Of a DNA stretch of 64,000 bases, positions 1-8,647 are shown one piece after another. The notes beneath the pieces were generated by a model. The model saw nothing but the letters and a program-made list of their open reading frames with translations, was not told the origin of the DNA and searched no databases. A program made the translations under genes and the position numbers. This stretch comes from an uncultured Clostridia bacterium (GTDB taxonomy: Bacteria; Bacillota; Clostridia; TANB77; CAG-465). The stretch covers positions 124,001 to 188,000 of the forward strand of contig CALXJI010000001.1 of the NCBI GenBank assembly GCA_944388585.1, read 5' to 3'. The number at the start of each line of letters is the position of its first letter. Position 1 is the first letter of the stretch.

Positions 1-2
1 TG

Positions 3-1214
3 GAAATTAAAGAAAATAATATTAATATAGAAGATGAAATCATTGATGATAATATTCAGGAAGTATTAAAAATACATGATTCAATTAATAAATTAAAAAT
101 AGGTCTAGTAATTCCTATGGATAATTTAAGAAAAACTTTAAAAAAGGTATTTAGAAATGTTAGTGGTTTAAATTCAAGAATGGTCCTTAGCCCAAATGAT
201 GTAGCTAAAAGTTCAGAAAAATATGACTTGTTAATAGTAGATGAAGCTCATAGATTAAGAAAAAGAAAGAATTTAACTCAGTATGCAGCATTTGATCAAA
301 ATAATAAAAAATTCAATCTAGGTAATCAGGGGACTGAACTAGATTGGATTAGGCTACAAAGTAAGTATCAAATTTTTCTTTATGATGAAGAACAAAGTAT
401 AAAACCAACTGATATAGATAAAGAAAGATTCGAAGAGATAGAAGCTGAAGAAAATACTCACAAATATATTTTGAAAACACAATTAAGATGCTTGTTAGGT
501 GGGGACGAATATATTAAATATGTAAAAGAGATCTTTAGTAATAATCCACCTGAAGAAAGAAAATCATTTGACCAATATGAATTTAAAATATTTGATGATG
601 TAGATGAAATGGTAAATAATATTAAATCTAAAAACAATGTATATGGATTATGTAGAAATGTTGCTGGTTATGCATGGAAATGGAATAGTAAAGGGAAAAA
701 GTTACCAATGCATATAACTAAAAAAGAAATTAAAGAAATGAAAGATAATAATTTATATGATATTGAGATAGATGGTCATAAATATATCTGGAATAGCCAA
801 CCTGTTGATTGGATAAATTCTAAAAATTCAATAAACGAGATAGGGAGTATACATACAACACAAGGTTTTGATTTAAATTATACAGGTTTAATAATAGGAA
901 ATGAACTAAAATATGATGATGTTGAAAATAAAATCTACATAGATAGAAAAGAATACTATGATGTAAAAGGAAAAGCAGATACATCTGATAAAGAGCTACT
1001 TAAATATATTTTACATATTTACATTACAATGTGTACAAGAGGAATGAGAGGAACTTATTTATATGTTTGTGATCCTAAATTAAGAGAATATTTAAGTAAA
1101 TATATAGATAAGCATTCACCAGATGATAATCAGATTATTTATCCAGTAGCGGAAGATGAAGAAAATTATACAATGATGATTGCTGATAAGGGAGAAGAAT
1201 ATAAGTATGAATAA
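3..1214 (+). CDS. DUF2075-family ATPase/helicase-like protein, C-terminal part
   Basis: The reading frame is already open at base 3, so the start lies outside the window. About 403 residues are visible. The conserved start of the visible part (GLVIPMDNLRKTLKKVF), the Walker B box LLIVDEAHRLRKR near base 235 and the later YDEEQSIKP and IHTTQGFDLNYTG motifs fit the DUF2075 family, a P-loop ATPase related to superfamily I helicases and often found in defence regions. The Walker A part is upstream and not visible. It ends 78 bases before an AriA/AriB-like pair, so it may belong to the same defence locus, but a functional link is inference. Confidence 0.8.
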   Translation, partial: EIKENNINIEDEIIDDNIQEVLKIHDSINKLKIGLVIPMDNLRKTLKKVFRNVSGLNSRMVLSPNDVAKSSEKYDLLIVDEAHRLRKRKNLTQYAAFDQNNKKFNLGNQGTELDWIRLQSKYQIFLYDEEQSIKPTDIDKERFEEIEAEENTHKYILKTQLRCLLGGDEYIKYVKEIFSNNPPEERKSFDQYEFKIFDDVDEMVNNIKSKNNVYGLCRNVAGYAWKWNSKGKKLPMHITKKEIKEMKDNNLYDIEIDGHKYIWNSQPVDWINSKNSINEIGSIHTTQGFDLNYTGLIIGNELKYDDVENKIYIDRKEYYDVKGKADTSDKELLKYILHIYITMCTRGMRGTYLYVCDPKLREYLSKYIDKHSPDDNQIIYPVAEDEENYTMMIADKGEEYKYE

Positions 1215-1292
1215 ATAAGAATAGTATATAAACGACATTGTAAAAGAATATAATAATTGAAATATAGTATTAATCATATAAAGGAGGATAAA

Positions 1293-2630
1293 ATGAAAAA
1301 TATTAAAAGATTTCAAATTAAAAAACTATTTAACTATATAGATGTTGATTTACCATTAGAGGAGAATGTTAATATATTCTTAGGTGAAAATGGACTTGGA
1401 AAAACAACAATATTAAATTGTTTGTATAATACTTTGGCAACTAAATTTGAAAAGTTAAGAGATATTAATTTTGAGAATATAAGCATTACATTTTGTGACG
1501 ATGAAGAATATGAGATAAGTTACAATGATGTAGTAGAATATAGTAATTATATATTAGAAAGTCATTATATGAGATACTCAAACATAAGTATAGATAGAGT
1601 TTTTTCTGAAAAGGAATTAACAGAGCTAAGAAATATTTTATCTCATGAATCTTATTCAAGAAGAGACATATTAGAGTATATTTATAGATTATCTGATTTG
1701 TTAAGAATACCAACAAGAATTGCTGAAAAAGAATTATTAAATTATATAAATATGTATGGACATAAAATGCCAAAAGGAAATATTAGTAATGTTAAAAAAT
1801 TAAGGGATAAAATTGAAAAATACATGGAAGATGAAATAATTTATTTTCCAACTTATCGTAGAATAGAAGAAGATTTATCTAAATTAGACATAGATATTGA
1901 AAAAAATAATATAAAAACTAAATTAATTCATTTTGGAATGGATGACATAATTGCATCAATAGATAAGACATTAACAAGCATTAGAAATATAGCTATAAAT
2001 AGTTTCAATGAAATGACAGGTGTTTTATTAACACAATATTTATCAGAGAATATCAGTAGAATAAATAGTATTGAAAAAGATAAATTATCTATAGTACTGG
2101 ATAGAATAGGAGATAAAATTGATTCTAGTAGTAAGGAGTTAATAAAAGAAATTGTAAATTCTGACCAAATATATAATCCAGATAATATGTATTTGTTAAA
2201 TTTATTAAACAATCTTATAAAGAGTTATGAAAAACAATTTCAATATGATGAAAAGATAAAGAAATTTGTAATGGTATGTAACAAATATTTAGTGGGTAAA
2301 TATTTTTATTACGATGAAAGTGATTTAAAATTAGATTTAATAAATAAACGTAATAATGAAATTATTAATATTGATAATCTATCATCTGGAGAGAAACAAC
2401 TAATATCAATATTTTCAAAATTATTTTTAGAAAATGAAAAAAAATGTATAATTTTATTTGATGAACCAGAGTTATCATTATCCATAGAATGGCAATCTAA
2501 TTTATTACCTGATATTATGGATTCTGAAAAATGTAGTAAACTAATAACAGTTACACATTCACCTTTTATTTTTGAGAATAAGTATGATTTATTAGCATCA
2601 GATATGGGAAGATGTTTAAAATATAATTAA
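1293..2630 (+). CDS. ariA: AAA/ABC-type ATPase, AriA-like (PARIS)
   Basis: About 445 residues. Walker A GENGLGKTT is near residue 31, an ABC-type signature LSSGEKQL near 362, Walker B IILFDEPELSL near 385 and a switch histidine in TVTHSPF near 412. This is the RecF/OLD-like AAA_15 layout with a long helical middle. The ATG at 1293 is chosen because AAGGAGG lies six bases before it; the frame is open to a TTG at 1257 that has no such site. The next gene is a DUF4435 Toprim protein, and this two-gene order is that of PARIS, where AriA senses phage anti-restriction proteins and releases AriB. Family assignment is good; that the system is active is inference. Confidence 0.8.
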   Translation: MKNIKRFQIKKLFNYIDVDLPLEENVNIFLGENGLGKTTILNCLYNTLATKFEKLRDINFENISITFCDDEEYEISYNDVVEYSNYILESHYMRYSNISIDRVFSEKELTELRNILSHESYSRRDILEYIYRLSDLLRIPTRIAEKELLNYINMYGHKMPKGNISNVKKLRDKIEKYMEDEIIYFPTYRRIEEDLSKLDIDIEKNNIKTKLIHFGMDDIIASIDKTLTSIRNIAINSFNEMTGVLLTQYLSENISRINSIEKDKLSIVLDRIGDKIDSSSKELIKEIVNSDQIYNPDNMYLLNLLNNLIKSYEKQFQYDEKIKKFVMVCNKYLVGKYFYYDESDLKLDLINKRNNEIINIDNLSSGEKQLISIFSKLFLENEKKCIILFDEPELSLSIEWQSNLLPDIMDSEKCSKLITVTHSPFIFENKYDLLASDMGRCLKYN

Positions 2631-2652
2631 GAATAATTTAATGAGGAAAAAA

Positions 2653-3567
2653 ATGAATATAGAAGAAGTAAGAAATAAAAGAATAAATGCGGAATCGATT
2701 TTTACTAAATTTATAAAAAATAGAGATTTTTTTAATGAGAAGCTTTTTTGCTTTTTTGAAGGAGAAGATCAAAAGTACTATGGTATGCGTATAGAAAGAT
2801 ATGCTGAAATAAGTGAAGAAGATACTATTTTTTATTCATGTGGTGGTAAAGAACAAGTTTTAAAATTGTATAGCATGTTAAAAAGAAACTATTCAAGTGT
2901 AAAGAAAATGTTTTTTATTGATAAAGACTTTGATGAAATAAATAGCCAAGGAGAAATATATGTAACTCCTTGTTATTCGATAGAAAATTTATATGTTACA
3001 GATAAGACCTTTAAAAATATTTTACATAAAGAATTTGGAATGAATAGCATTGATGAGGATTTTAAAAAATGTTTACAAGATTTTCAAGATAGAAAAAAAG
3101 AGTATAATGCTGAAATAATTATATTTAATGCATGGTTGCATTATCAAAAAGATATGATGAAAGAGAGAGGAAGGGTTCGTATAAATTATGAAAATATAAA
3201 GATGAATAAATTTTTTGATATTAAAATTGATACTCTTAAAATAAAGAGAAAAATAACAATAGAAACATTAAAAGAGGAATATAGCGAAGCATATGATGTA
3301 GAAGAATCACAATTAATTAAATATATAGATAAAATAGAAAATGAAAAATTTCTTAGAGGAAAAAACCAAGTAGAGTTTTTTAAAGCTATATTAAATGATT
3401 TAATAGATAAAAATAGAAAAGAGGTATATTTCAGCAATAAGATAAAATCATTAAAAATAAATCCTGATATTAATTTTTTAGGAAGTTTTAGTATTTATGC
3501 AGAAACACCTAGAACATTAATTGATTTTCTAGTAGAATATAAGGGATGTTTAAATGATAGATTATAA
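2653..3567 (+). CDS. ariB: DUF4435/Toprim protein, AriB-like effector (PARIS)
   Basis: About 304 residues. The N-terminal half shows the Toprim-like pattern of DUF4435: an acidic FFEGEDQKYY motif near residue 35, a CGGKEQV turn, FFIDKDFDE (DxD) near residue 87, then CYSIENLYV. In PARIS the AriB Toprim nuclease attacks host tRNA once released from AriA. An ATG at 2641 is also in frame, but the AGGA inside that first codon group sits correctly for the ATG at 2653, so I use 2653. It starts 22 bases after the ATPase gene and ends just before a strong terminator, so the two genes form an operon. Confidence 0.8.
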   Translation: MNIEEVRNKRINAESIFTKFIKNRDFFNEKLFCFFEGEDQKYYGMRIERYAEISEEDTIFYSCGGKEQVLKLYSMLKRNYSSVKKMFFIDKDFDEINSQGEIYVTPCYSIENLYVTDKTFKNILHKEFGMNSIDEDFKKCLQDFQDRKKEYNAEIIIFNAWLHYQKDMMKERGRVRINYENIKMNKFFDIKIDTLKIKRKITIETLKEEYSEAYDVEESQLIKYIDKIENEKFLRGKNQVEFFKAILNDLIDKNRKEVYFSNKIKSLKINPDINFLGSFSIYAETPRTLIDFLVEYKGCLNDRL

Positions 3568-3576
3568 CTATAAAAA

Positions 3577-3619
3577 TGAATAGATAAAAGGCGAGTTATT
3601 CTCGCCTTTTATCTATTCA
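3577..3619. terminator. Bidirectional hairpin terminator, 19-bp stem
   Basis: A perfect 19-bp inverted repeat (3577-3595 with 3601-3619, loop TTATT) with internal A and T runs separates the convergent AriB-like gene and the small minus-strand gene. It contains the stop codon of the latter. It can end transcription from both sides. Confidence 0.85.
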
Positions 3620-3906
3620 TCAAAACAACCCATAACTAATTGAGAGCCATCTACAAATCCATTCCTATAATACTTTTCGTTCCAATAACTAATGTAATCC
3701 ATAAAGTTGTCATCAAGCTTATTTAACTGTTTCTGCACATACTTTTTATTCTCTTTTGGAATATTTCTTAAAATATTTTCACTAATTTCATCAAAATAAA
3801 TCCAATGCTTTTTATCCTCCTCGCTAGTAAGAGAAGATATAGAATCTTCCCTAAATAATAGCCAATCTTTTAAAATATCATCATTAACTTCTCTTAAATT
3901 TTTCAT
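3613..3906 (-). CDS. Small acidic helical protein, unknown
   Basis: 97 residues, charged and predicted helical, with no cysteine motif or membrane segment. It ends YYRNGFVDGSQLVMGCFDE; a tail of the type 'YxxGFxDGxxL' recurs in small helical proteins of Clostridia and their mobile elements, but I do not recognise a named family. AAGGAG lies seven bases before the ATG. It converges on the AriB-like gene and shares its terminator. Function unknown. Confidence 0.65.
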   Translation of the reverse strand: MKNLREVNDDILKDWLLFREDSISSLTSEEDKKHWIYFDEISENILRNIPKENKKYVQKQLNKLDDNFMDYISYWNEKYYRNGFVDGSQLVMGCFDE

Positions 3907-4109
3907 AATAAACTCCTTTAATATTTAAATTTGATTATAGAAGATTAATTCCAAAATCTTCTTAAAAAAGTTGGGAAAATTTTGGGAAGAATTACTTCCA
4001 AAAACATCAAAAAATTGCATAAAAATTCAATAAACTAAATCTTCTATAAATGGCTAAATACCAATAAAAACTTAAGTTTTCATAAATCTTCAAAAGTGCC
4101 TTTGCCGGC

Positions 4110-4125
4110 GCTCATAACCCGAAGG
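4110..4125 (+). repeat. 16-base copy of tRNA-fMet anticodon arm, inverted
   Basis: GCTCATAACCCGAAGG here equals the complement of 36130-36145, the anticodon stem-loop of the initiator tRNA. It is in the opposite orientation to the tRNA gene, so it cannot be the direct partner of that site. In DNA this AT-rich a chance match of 16 GC-containing bases is unlikely. Confidence 0.6.
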
Positions 4126-4170
4126 GATAATTTTTAAGAATTTTATTACGAACAAGAAAGGCAAAAATAA

Positions 4171-4204
4171 AACCTTGTCAAAGTTTAATAATTTTGACAA
4201 GGTT
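4171..4204 (-). terminator. Minus-strand terminator
   Basis: Twelve-bp perfect stem (4171-4182 with 4193-4204), followed on the minus strand by TTTTATTTTTG. No gene is seen upstream of it on that strand within the gene-poor stretch, so it may be left over from a lost gene or may end read-through from the tRNA. Confidence 0.6.
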
Positions 4205-4447
4205 ATTACCATATTCATATAAGAATTTGATAAAAGATTTAAATAAAAGACTCAATTTCTTAGTATAAAAACATTGAAAGCGTTGATATAACTAATGGAT
4301 GCAGTAACTGCAACCGAAAACTAAAAAAATAATATTTTGGTTGCAATTTGGTAGAAAAACTGAGAAAAATTGAGAAATTTTTAAAAATTTTCAAAAAGGC
4401 GGAAGCTGATACAACCCGCATAAAACCGTATTTTTGGCAAAATAAAA

Positions 4448-4464
4448 ACCAGCAAAATGCTGGT
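4448..4464 (-). terminator. Probable original terminator of the tRNA-fMet gene
   Basis: ACCAGC-5-GCTGGT stem followed on the minus strand by a T run. It lies five bases beyond the 11-base copy of the tRNA 3' end at 4470-4480. This is the spacing expected of a tRNA terminator that was separated from its gene when the element went in. Confidence 0.6.
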
Positions 4465-4469
4465 ATAAG

Positions 4470-4480
4470 TGGTTGCGGGA
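4470..4480. repeat. attL core
   Basis: TGGTTGCGGGA, identical and in direct orientation to the last 11 bases of the tRNA-fMet gene at 36100-36110. It marks the left junction of the element. Confidence 0.65.
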
Positions 4481-4488
4481 CTAATACG

Positions 4489-4512
4489 CAATGTGGGTAA
4501 AATACCACATTG
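4489..4512. repeat. Inverted repeat just inside attL
   Basis: CAATGTGG-8-CCACATTG perfect 8-bp stem within nine bases of the attL core. It could be a protein binding site for recombination or a weak terminator. Confidence 0.45.
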
Positions 4513-4522
4513 TAAGATTATT

Positions 4523-4534
4523 CTGCGTGTTAAT
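4523..4534 (+). promoter_or_regulatory. Integrase arm-type site, left end
   Basis: CTGCGTGTTAAT. The same word occurs in four forms at the right end (35751, 35821, 35915 complement, 35946). Shared short sites inside both ends fit the arm sites bound by the N-terminal domain of tyrosine integrases. Confidence 0.6.
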
Positions 4535-4584
4535 CGGTGTTTTTGCACAAAAAATAATATAGGATATTTTAAAATAATTTAAGT

Positions 4585-4623
4585 AAAAAAGGTTGATTTT
4601 TAAAGCAAAAGTCGACCTTTTTT
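4585..4623 (+). terminator. Terminator upstream of oriT
   Basis: AAAAAAGGTTGA pairs with TCGACCTTTTTT across a 15-base loop with one G-T pair, followed by TTTTGTTTT. It may insulate the mobilization region from outside transcription. Confidence 0.6.
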
Positions 4624-4659
4624 GTTTTCTCAAATACACGACTCAAACAAATTGGGTTT

Positions 4660-4724
4660 CCAAAGGGAATATCCCTTTGGCACACGAGAACTTTTACAAA
4701 GTTCTCTAGTGTGTTAGAGAACTT
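4660..4724 (+). other. oriT: MobV-type origin of transfer (oriT)
   Basis: First comes a perfect hairpin CCAAAGGGA-3-TCCCTTTGG (4660-4680). Then three alternating arms follow: GAGAACTTT (4686-4694), AAAGTTCTC (4698-4706) and AGAGAACTT (4716-4724), which can form two mutually exclusive hairpins. The second carries TAGTGTGTTA in its loop. This equals the nick core of pMV158-type oriT, where MobM cuts TAGTG/TGTTA; the predicted nick is between 4711 and 4712. The relaxase gene begins about 100 bases downstream, the usual order. Confidence 0.75.
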
Positions 4725-4822
4725 ATGCGAGCAAATATGATTTTAACAAATAATAAACGTATTATTTATTTAAATAATTGCGAGCATTGTTCTCTCATAT
4801 AAGTCATGAAAGGAGAGAGTAT

Positions 4823-5778
4823 ATGAGTTATGCAATAATAAGAAATGAAAAATATACAAAAGAGCAAATGATACAACTTGCACCACACAATGAACGATTT
4901 AAAAAGAAATATTCAAATAAAAATATAGACTTATCAAAGACAAGTCAAAATTATCATTTAAAAAAACCAGTAGAAAGATGATTGTAACATCTGATTCTGT
5001 ATTTTTTAATAAGATAGGACGTAAAGAAACAGAAAGATACTTTAAAGAATGTTATGACTTTATATCTAGTTATAAAAATTTAGGAGAAGAAAATATATTG
5101 TCGGCAGTAGTGCATTTAGATGAGGAATCTCCTCATATGCACTTTGTATATATACCAGTAGTAAATATTAAAGATAAAAATGGAAACGTGATTAATAAAA
5201 TATCTGCAAGTGAGTTTTGGAAAGGAAAAGGAAGTTATAAAAAACTACAAGATAGTTTTTATAAATATATAGTACAAAAAGGATTTGAATTAGAAAGAGG
5301 AAAAGAAAATACAGATAGAGAACATATTAGTACAGATGATATGAAAAAGCTAACAAACTTTTATGATACTAAAGCTTTAAAAGAAAATTTAGATAAAGTA
5401 AAAGATGAAGGTATAAGCTATTCAGATGTTCAGGAATTCTATAAGTATGAAAATTTTACAAAATACAATGTAGATAAAAAATTAATCATACCGTTAATAA
5501 AATATAACAATAAACTCATTATGCAAAACGATAAGTTACTGATTGAATTATCAAAAGTAAAGAATGCTAGAAAGTATTATTATGATTTAGAACAAAAGTT
5601 TATAGAATTAAAAAAAGAAAATGATGAAATGGATAAGAAGTTGAAATATAACAAAATTGAGTTGGAAGCTTGTTATAATGTTATAAAAGACTTTACAGAG
5701 AAAAATGAAAGAATGGAAAGAGTACTAAAAGAAAAGTTAGGTATAGATTATAGTAATTTGTATAAAAGCAAATTTTAA
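4823..5778 (+). pseudogene. mob: MobV (Mob/Pre) relaxase, internal deletion and frame break
   Basis: The first part starts at ATG 4823 after AAAGGAGAG and contains the MobV motif HNERFKKKY and NYHLKKPVE, then stops at 4979-4981. The second part starts at 4978 (ATGA overlap) with MIVTSDSVFF and carries the metal-binding motif HLDEESPHMHFVYIPV. In intact MobV proteins roughly 30-40 residues lie between these blocks, so DNA was lost here and the frame changed. The C-terminal part is coiled-coil-like and short for the family. The ATGA overlap could allow coupled translation of a split enzyme, but loss of function is more likely. oriT lies directly upstream. Confidence 0.75.
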
Positions 5779-5919
5779 TGTAAAGAAATGTATAGACAGG
5801 TAATTTAATTATACTAAAGAGTATTAGTGTTTATTTTTTTATAAATTCATGATAATATATCTTTAATAAGATTAAATAATGTTTTATCGAAAGCAAAAAT
5901 AAATTGGAGGAAAATAAAA

Positions 5920-6357
5920 ATGAAAAATAATGTAAGTACTGGAAATGCTGGGGAATATTTTGTGGCAGGAGAGTTAGAAAGACATGGATATACTGTAGCA
6001 TTACCTTTATCAAATACTAAAGATTTTGATATATTAGCAATTAATAGGGAAACATATAAACAATTTGCAATTCAAGTAAAGACTACATCATATAAACAAA
6101 AGACCTGGACTTTAAATGTAAAAAATGAAAATATGATTGGAGATAATATAATATATTTCTTTGTAGCATTAAATGAATTAGAGATGCCTGAATATCATAT
6201 AGTTCCTAGTAATATCGTTGCAAATGCAGTTAGAGAAGACCATAGGCAATGGTTAAATACATTAGGAAGAAATGGACAAAAGCATAATGATAATCCGATT
6301 AGAAAATTTAGTGATTTAAATGATGAATTTTTAAACAATTGGAAATGTTTAAAGTAG
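5920..6357 (+). CDS. PD-(D/E)XK nuclease-like protein (DUF4365-like)
   Basis: 145 residues. The pattern GNAGEYFVAGEL with E12, then D37 in DFDILA, then Q52-V-K54 in AIQVKTT, matches the restriction-endonuclease-like fold (E, D, QxK). GGAGG lies eight bases before the ATG. It is 11 bases before the next gene, so the two are probably an operon. Such short PD-(D/E)XK proteins occur in defence islands and in mobile introns; the actual target is unknown. Confidence 0.7.
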   Translation: MKNNVSTGNAGEYFVAGELERHGYTVALPLSNTKDFDILAINRETYKQFAIQVKTTSYKQKTWTLNVKNENMIGDNIIYFFVALNELEMPEYHIVPSNIVANAVREDHRQWLNTLGRNGQKHNDNPIRKFSDLNDEFLNNWKCLK

Positions 6358-6368
6358 GAGGCGATTAT

Positions 6369-6947
6369 ATGGAAATACCTACTCCTAATAAAAAAGAAGT
6401 AGAAAAATATTTATATAAATGGGATTCATTAGAAAATTATGTGTTACAAGAGAATAGTTTGGATAAATTGTTTTTTAAGTTATGTCCAAATAATAATGAT
6501 ATAACTGATATTTTAATAAAAGCCAGTACGTTAAATGATTTTTATAGTACGAATATTTATTCAATATTTCCTGTTGCAAAGCATATTCTTAATTTAAATA
6601 TAGATGAAAGATTAAAGAGGGCTGATGAAACTTTAGTTAATGATATTGCAAATGTTACTATAAATGGCAAAAGAAAATTTCTTTATTCTTTTGCAACTAA
6701 ATATTGTTCTCATCATTTACCTAAAGAATTTCCTATATATGATAGTTATGTAGAGAAGGTATTAATGTATTTTTTCAAGAAAGATGGCTTTTCTAAATTT
6801 AAAAGAGAAGATTTAAAAGATTATTTAAAATTTAAAAATATACTAATACAATTTAAAAGTTTTTATAATCTTGATGAATATAATCTAAAAGAAATAGATA
6901 AATATCTTTGGCAGTTGGGTAAAGAATATTTTCCTAAAAAATATTAA
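6369..6947 (+). CDS. Unknown protein, possibly helix-hairpin-helix/DNA glycosylase-like
   Basis: 192 residues from ATG 6369, chosen for TAGGAGG before it; the frame is open back to a TTG at 6339 without a site. The central part SFATKYCSHH followed by FPIYDSYVEKVL resembles a block seen in OGG/HhH-GPD-like proteins, but I see no clear catalytic Lys/Asp pair. It follows the PD-(D/E)XK gene by 11 bases and probably works with it. Function not established. Confidence 0.6.
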   Translation: MEIPTPNKKEVEKYLYKWDSLENYVLQENSLDKLFFKLCPNNNDITDILIKASTLNDFYSTNIYSIFPVAKHILNLNIDERLKRADETLVNDIANVTINGKRKFLYSFATKYCSHHLPKEFPIYDSYVEKVLMYFFKKDGFSKFKREDLKDYLKFKNILIQFKSFYNLDEYNLKEIDKYLWQLGKEYFPKKY

Positions 6948-7036
6948 TGTATATATTAAATTTTAATTATAATAATTTTAAATTAATAAAGAGATAAATT
7001 TGTAAGCATACAAAAATAAAGAGGAGAAGAAGTATT

Positions 7037-7792
7037 ATGAAAATAATTAATAAGTTTGGATGGGCTTGGTATATATATTCTAAAAATAGTGTAGAAAATT
7101 TAAGTTTTAAAGATAACATTGGTAAATGGATGATATTTTTTAAAGATAAAAGTTTTGCAGAAAGACTATGTAAATCAGTTATTAAAGATAAAATTATTGT
7201 TGAGGCAAAACATAGTATAAAATTAGATAAATATGAGTCTGGGGTATGTTGTTTGTATCTGGATGGTGAAGATTATGTTGGTCATAAAAAGTTAATTAAT
7301 TACTTAATAAAAAATGATTATTTACCTCATAATAAAGATGGTTCTTATACTAATATTGCTTTTAAATATGATTTTGATACTGATAGGGGTGTATATGGAA
7401 ATGCACCTAATTTTTCAATGCATCTTAAAGATTTTATTGATTTAAAGACTGGAAAATGGACATCTAATCTTGAAAAAAGACTCAGTGAACAAAATATAGA
7501 AAAAACAATATCGAGAAAGGTAAGTAAATATTTTAATATACATGGAGGAAATAGGTGGTCTTTGGGGTACTTAAAATTTAATAATAAAGATGAATTTAAT
7601 TTCCAATATATTAAAGATTATATAAAAGAAAATAATGTTAAAATAAAAGAGATTGCTAACAAACTTGATGTTAGTGAAAAATCTATAAGAAATTGGATTA
7701 ATGGAAAAACAAGACCTTATGTATGGAATGCTATTGCAATTTGTGTTTTGTTAAATCTTAATGAAGATATGGTAATTATAAGGAAAAAATAG
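7037..7792 (+). CDS. Protein with C-terminal helix-turn-helix, unknown
   Basis: 251 residues. The last 60 residues (KIKEIANKLDVSEKSIRNW then NGKTRPYVWNAIAICVLLNL) form a clear XRE/MerR-like helix-turn-helix. The N-terminal about 150 residues have a compact alpha/beta look with the blocks GKWMIFF and VEAKHSIK, and an FxxDTDRGVYG stretch. I do not recognise this domain. AGAGGAG precedes the ATG. It stands between unknown cargo genes and may be a regulator or a DNA-binding defence factor. Confidence 0.6.
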   Translation: MKIINKFGWAWYIYSKNSVENLSFKDNIGKWMIFFKDKSFAERLCKSVIKDKIIVEAKHSIKLDKYESGVCCLYLDGEDYVGHKKLINYLIKNDYLPHNKDGSYTNIAFKYDFDTDRGVYGNAPNFSMHLKDFIDLKTGKWTSNLEKRLSEQNIEKTISRKVSKYFNIHGGNRWSLGYLKFNNKDEFNFQYIKDYIKENNVKIKEIANKLDVSEKSIRNWINGKTRPYVWNAIAICVLLNLNEDMVIIRKK

Positions 7793-7833
7793 TATTAAAA
7801 AAAATATATGTATTATTGGAGGGAAACAGAGAA

Positions 7834-8622
7834 TTGCTTAAATTTTATGTTATTTGTTATATTTTTTCTATGTTTATATTTTCTATATTTAATATGTTTT
7901 TTGGAATGAAATCATTTGTTCCTTTAGAACAATTAACTTTAGGGGAGTGTTTGACTTTTGGAGCATCTATTTTTGAAGGATTATCAACTATAATTTTGGG
8001 AATTGTTGCTATAGTACAAACTCAAAAGGCTAATGATATAAGTGATAGATTATTAGAAAAAGAAATTGCTGAAAGTGATAGTTTTATTCAACTACTTCCA
8101 AAGATAAAGATAGATAAGAAAAAAAATATGAATATAACTATGTCAGCACCCCATAAAACGGATTCTGGAGCTTTGGTAGTTTTGGAAAAGGGCAGCAAAG
8201 ATGTAAAAGAATTTAATGAATATTATATTAGATTGTTTTTTAAAGATTCGTCAAAAACTGCTATTAAAAAGATTAAAGTGGATAATATTTTAAGTGTACA
8301 AGATCCTAATGAAAAAGATGGTATATTTTGGGGAGATAAATCTAATAACCCTATACCATGTGGTTTAGAATTCCCATTTGATAAAGAATTACAATTAAAT
8401 TGGATAGAAAAAGATGAATTTTATATACATTTAAAAGTATATTCAAAAGAAAATGGTCTTTTCTCAAGCATGATGGAAAATAATTCTCAAACTTGTTTAA
8501 TTTTGAGTGTTACAATTATTAATGTACTTAACAAAAAAAGTAAATTTTCATTTAAGATCTGGTTAAGAAAAGATAACAATCAATTTAAGGTTATTCATTC
8601 TAATACTAATGTTAATGATTAA
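7834..8622 (+). CDS. Two-helix membrane protein with cytoplasmic domain
   Basis: About 262 residues. Two hydrophobic segments (about residues 4-26 and 42-62) are followed by a soluble domain of about 190 residues with beta character. I choose the TTG at 7834 because GGAGGG lies ten bases before it; no ATG is available nearby. A small N-terminal membrane anchor with a C-terminal beta domain is common among island cargo of unknown role. No family recognised. Confidence 0.55.
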   Translation: MLKFYVICYIFSMFIFSIFNMFFGMKSFVPLEQLTLGECLTFGASIFEGLSTIILGIVAIVQTQKANDISDRLLEKEIAESDSFIQLLPKIKIDKKKNMNITMSAPHKTDSGALVVLEKGSKDVKEFNEYYIRLFFKDSSKTAIKKIKVDNILSVQDPNEKDGIFWGDKSNNPIPCGLEFPFDKELQLNWIEKDEFYIHLKVYSKENGLFSSMMENNSQTCLILSVTIINVLNKKSKFSFKIWLRKDNNQFKVIHSNTNVND

Positions 8623-8647
8623 TAAGTAAAATATAGGAGATGAAATT

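Larger units (their letters stand above)
3907..4469. other. Gene-poor stretch left of the element
   Basis: About 560 bases without a convincing gene. It holds short direct repeats of TTGGGAA type near 3970, a 16-base copy of the tRNA-fMet anticodon arm (4110-4125), an inverted repeat TGCCTTT/AAAGGCA flanking it, a minus-strand terminator (4171-4204) and the probable original terminator of tRNA-fMet (4448-4464). A minus-strand frame from 4508 to 4260 has no ribosome binding site and odd composition, so I leave it out. The region looks like the scar of earlier integrations. Confidence 0.5.

Noticed and set aside
4260-4508. Minus-strand 82-codon frame left of oriT
   Set aside because: No ribosome binding site, odd Phe/Cys-rich composition, and it covers a terminator, the att core and an inverted repeat.
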